A stretch of DNA of 5,444 bases from Patescibacteria group bacterium UBA1441 (GTDB taxonomy: Bacteria; Patescibacteriota; Minisyncoccia; Minisyncoccales; UBA1441). The stretch covers positions 1-5,444 of the forward strand of contig DCTL01000002.1 of NCBI GenBank assembly GCA_002329255.1. Reading direction: 5' to 3'. Below, piece after piece: positions 3,639-5,444 of the stretch. The notes under the pieces are model-generated. The model was not told the DNA's origin, did no database searches, and saw nothing but the letters and a program-made list of their open reading frames with translations. Numbering within the stretch: position 1 is the stretch's first letter; each line of letters opens with the position of its first letter. The translations under genes and the position numbers were made by a program.

Positions 3639-5444
3639 AGAAATTTGTCCATCTTCATGTTCATTCGCATTACAGTCTGCTAGACGGATTGTCTAAAATA
3701 CCGGAATTATTGGATTATACAAAAGAGTTGGGAATGGATAGTATCGCTCTGACTGATCACGGGAACCTCTATGGTCTAATTGAATTCTATCAAGAGGCTA
3801 AAAAAAGAGGGATCCATCCAATTTTGGGTTGTGAAGTCTATGTAGCTCGAGGCTCTCGACATCAAAAACAGGTTGATGATAAAGGAAACTACCATCTCAC
3901 TCTATTGGCTGAAAATGAGACTGGTTATCGTAATTTAGTAAAATTAGTTACTAAAGCTCATCTTGAAGGCTTCTATTATAAGCCTCGAGTAGATCAAGAA
4001 TTGCTCCAACAATATCATCAAGGGTTGATTGCTCTGTCTGGTTGTGCCCAGGGTAAAATTCCTCAATTGATTAGGGGTGGTCGTCTAGAAGAAGCCGAGG
4101 TGGAGGCTCTTAATTCTCAAAAGATTTTTGGCCCGGGCAATTTCTTTTTAGAGATTCAACATTGCCCCAGCCTAGAAGCCCAGCCCGAGATCAATCGACA
4201 ATTATCAATCATCTCTCAAAAAAACAACATCCCCTTGGTGGCAACTAATGATGTGCATTATCTGAGACCAGAAGATGAAGAGGCCCAAGAGATTTTGCTG
4301 ATGATCAATACCCATACCAATATTGAGAACTCTGATCGGATGACAATGGCCGGCAGTGATTCTTACCTTGCTTCACCGGAAGAAATGATCGAGACTTTTA
4401 AAGAATATCCGGAAGCTATTGCAAACACTTTAAAAATAGCTGAGCGCTGTCAGACCGATCTGGAACTGGGGCATATTCGCCTACCCCGATTTGATCCACC
4501 GCAGGGAGAAGATGAAAATTCTTATTTAAAAAAATTATGTCAAGAAGGTATTCAGCTGAAATACGGTAAAGAAAATAAAGAAATTCGGGAACGACTCGAA
4601 TACGAGCTTTCAGTAATTCAGAAAATGGGTTTTTCTTCATACTTCTTGATTGTTTATGACTTTATTAAATGGGCCAAAGAAAAACACATTGTCGTCGGCC
4701 CTGGACGCGGTAGTGCCCCCGGATCAATTGTTTCTTACTTGCTTGATATTACCACCATCGATCCGCTCAAACATCATCTTTTGTTTGAGCGTTTCTTGAA
4801 TCCTGAACGAATTTCAATGCCGGATATCGATATTGATTTTGCTGACAAGAGACGAGACGAAGTAATCGAATACGTTGCCAACAAATATGGTCGCGATCAC
4901 GTTGCTCAAATTATTACTTTTGGAACTATGGCTGCCCGTGGTTCAATTCGCGATGTTGGCCGAGCACTTGGCTACAGCTATAGTTTCTGTGACCAAATTG
5001 CCAAAGCCATTCCTTTCAATATGAACCTATCGCAAGCACTGACAGCGGTCAAAGAACTCAAGTCTCAGTATGAATCAGATGAAAAAGTACGTCGCTTAAT
5101 TGATCTGGCACAAAAGATTGAAGGAACTGCTCGCCACGCTTCGACTCATGCCTGCGGTGTTGTAGTCGCTGACCAACCCTTAGTGGAGATAGTTCCTTTA
5201 CAGTTGGCTCCTCAGAATAAGGAAAGTATTGTTACTCAATACAGTATGGAATACATTGAAGCGCTGGGATTACTCAAGATGGATTTCTTGGGGTTACGCA
5301 ACCTAACGATTATTGAAGAAACTCTGAAGCGTATTTACGCCATTCATCAAGTTGATTTAGAGATAGAGCAAATTCCTTTTAATGACCGAAAAACTTACCA
5401 ACTCCTCCAGCGAGGTGAGACAACAGGTGTTTTTCAGTTGGAAA
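3635..5444 (+). CDS. dnaE: DNA polymerase III alpha subunit (3' end outside window)
   Basis: This is the replicative polymerase that copies the chromosome. Reading from ATG 3635, 603 codons run without a break to the window edge, a little over half of the usual 1,100-1,200 residues. The N-terminal PHP domain opens with HLHVHSHYSLLDG (6-18). The polymerase core has VVGPGRGSAPGS (353-364), PDIDIDF (396-402) with catalytic D397 and D399, HASTHACGVVV (501-511) and LLKMDFLGLRNL with the third catalytic Asp, D550; these fit E. coli D401, D403 and D555. Family features put it in the DnaE group, not PolC, which would carry an inserted exonuclease domain. All nine PHP metal ligands seem kept (H8, H10, D17, H42, E67, H87, C137, D206, H208). 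The start overlaps the stop of the repeat-protein gene by 4 bp and has no clear Shine-Dalgarno, so translation is probably coupled. Confidence 0.97.
   Translation, partial: MKKFVHLHVHSHYSLLDGLSKIPELLDYTKELGMDSIALTDHGNLYGLIEFYQEAKKRGIHPILGCEVYVARGSRHQKQVDDKGNYHLTLLAENETGYRNLVKLVTKAHLEGFYYKPRVDQELLQQYHQGLIALSGCAQGKIPQLIRGGRLEEAEVEALNSQKIFGPGNFFLEIQHCPSLEAQPEINRQLSIISQKNNIPLVATNDVHYLRPEDEEAQEILLMINTHTNIENSDRMTMAGSDSYLASPEEMIETFKEYPEAIANTLKIAERCQTDLELGHIRLPRFDPPQGEDENSYLKKLCQEGIQLKYGKENKEIRERLEYELSVIQKMGFSSYFLIVYDFIKWAKEKHIVVGPGRGSAPGSIVSYLLDITTIDPLKHHLLFERFLNPERISMPDIDIDFADKRRDEVIEYVANKYGRDHVAQIITFGTMAARGSIRDVGRALGYSYSFCDQIAKAIPFNMNLSQALTAVKELKSQYESDEKVRRLIDLAQKIEGTARHASTHACGVVVADQPLVEIVPLQLAPQNKESIVTQYSMEYIEALGLLKMDFLGLRNLTIIEETLKRIYAIHQVDLEIEQIPFNDRKTYQLLQRGETTGVFQLE

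Noticed and set aside
4416..4640. Open frame on the minus strand opposite dnaE
   Set aside because: Lies inside the conserved polymerase gene, with no supporting features.
3635..5444. Frameshift or stop in dnaE
   Set aside because: I translated the whole stretch; it stays in one open frame with all conserved motifs in order.

Overview
The window comes from a bacterium with compact, tightly packed genes and fairly AT-rich DNA. The short 16S fragment departs from common bacterial 16S (helix 1 change, 'GGCATGCAAGTCAAGGGG' segment). The ribosomal proteins L32 and S16 carry charged tails, and housekeeping genes from several usual operons are condensed into one cluster. Together these suggest a Patescibacteria/CPR-type lineage. 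That is an inference: no finer placement is made, and a full 16S comparison would be needed to confirm it.

Minus strand, read from right to left: rnhB (RNase HII, GTG start), rpmF (L32), nusB (antitermination factor), rnc (RNase III), rpsP (S16 with a long acidic tail), then the 5' part of the 16S rRNA gene, cut by the left edge of the window. The protein genes are separated by 23 bp or less or overlap, so they look like one operon. The 16S gene follows rpsP by about 98 bp. That gap holds a near-consensus promoter (TTGACA, 17 bp, TAAAAT), a stem-loop over its -35 and spacer, and a boxA-like element. Most of the cluster's products act in making ribosomes: NusB is known to act on rRNA leaders through boxA, RNase III cuts pre-rRNA, and S16 and L32 are ribosome subunits.

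Plus strand: a divergent unit starts in a 46-bp gap next to rnhB, with a predicted TTGTTA-17-TATAAT promoter. Its first gene encodes an unrecognised 234-residue protein made almost entirely of sixteen 11-residue repeats, predicted to form a beta-solenoid. Its stop codon overlaps the start of dnaE by four bases (ATGA). dnaE, the replicative DNA polymerase III alpha subunit, runs off the right edge after 603 codons. All nine residues expected for a metal-binding PHP domain are present, so this polymerase may have built-in proofreading.

The least explained element is the repeat protein translationally coupled to dnaE. No mobile elements, tRNAs or CRISPR arrays were seen, and there is no gene-free stretch longer than about 110 bp.
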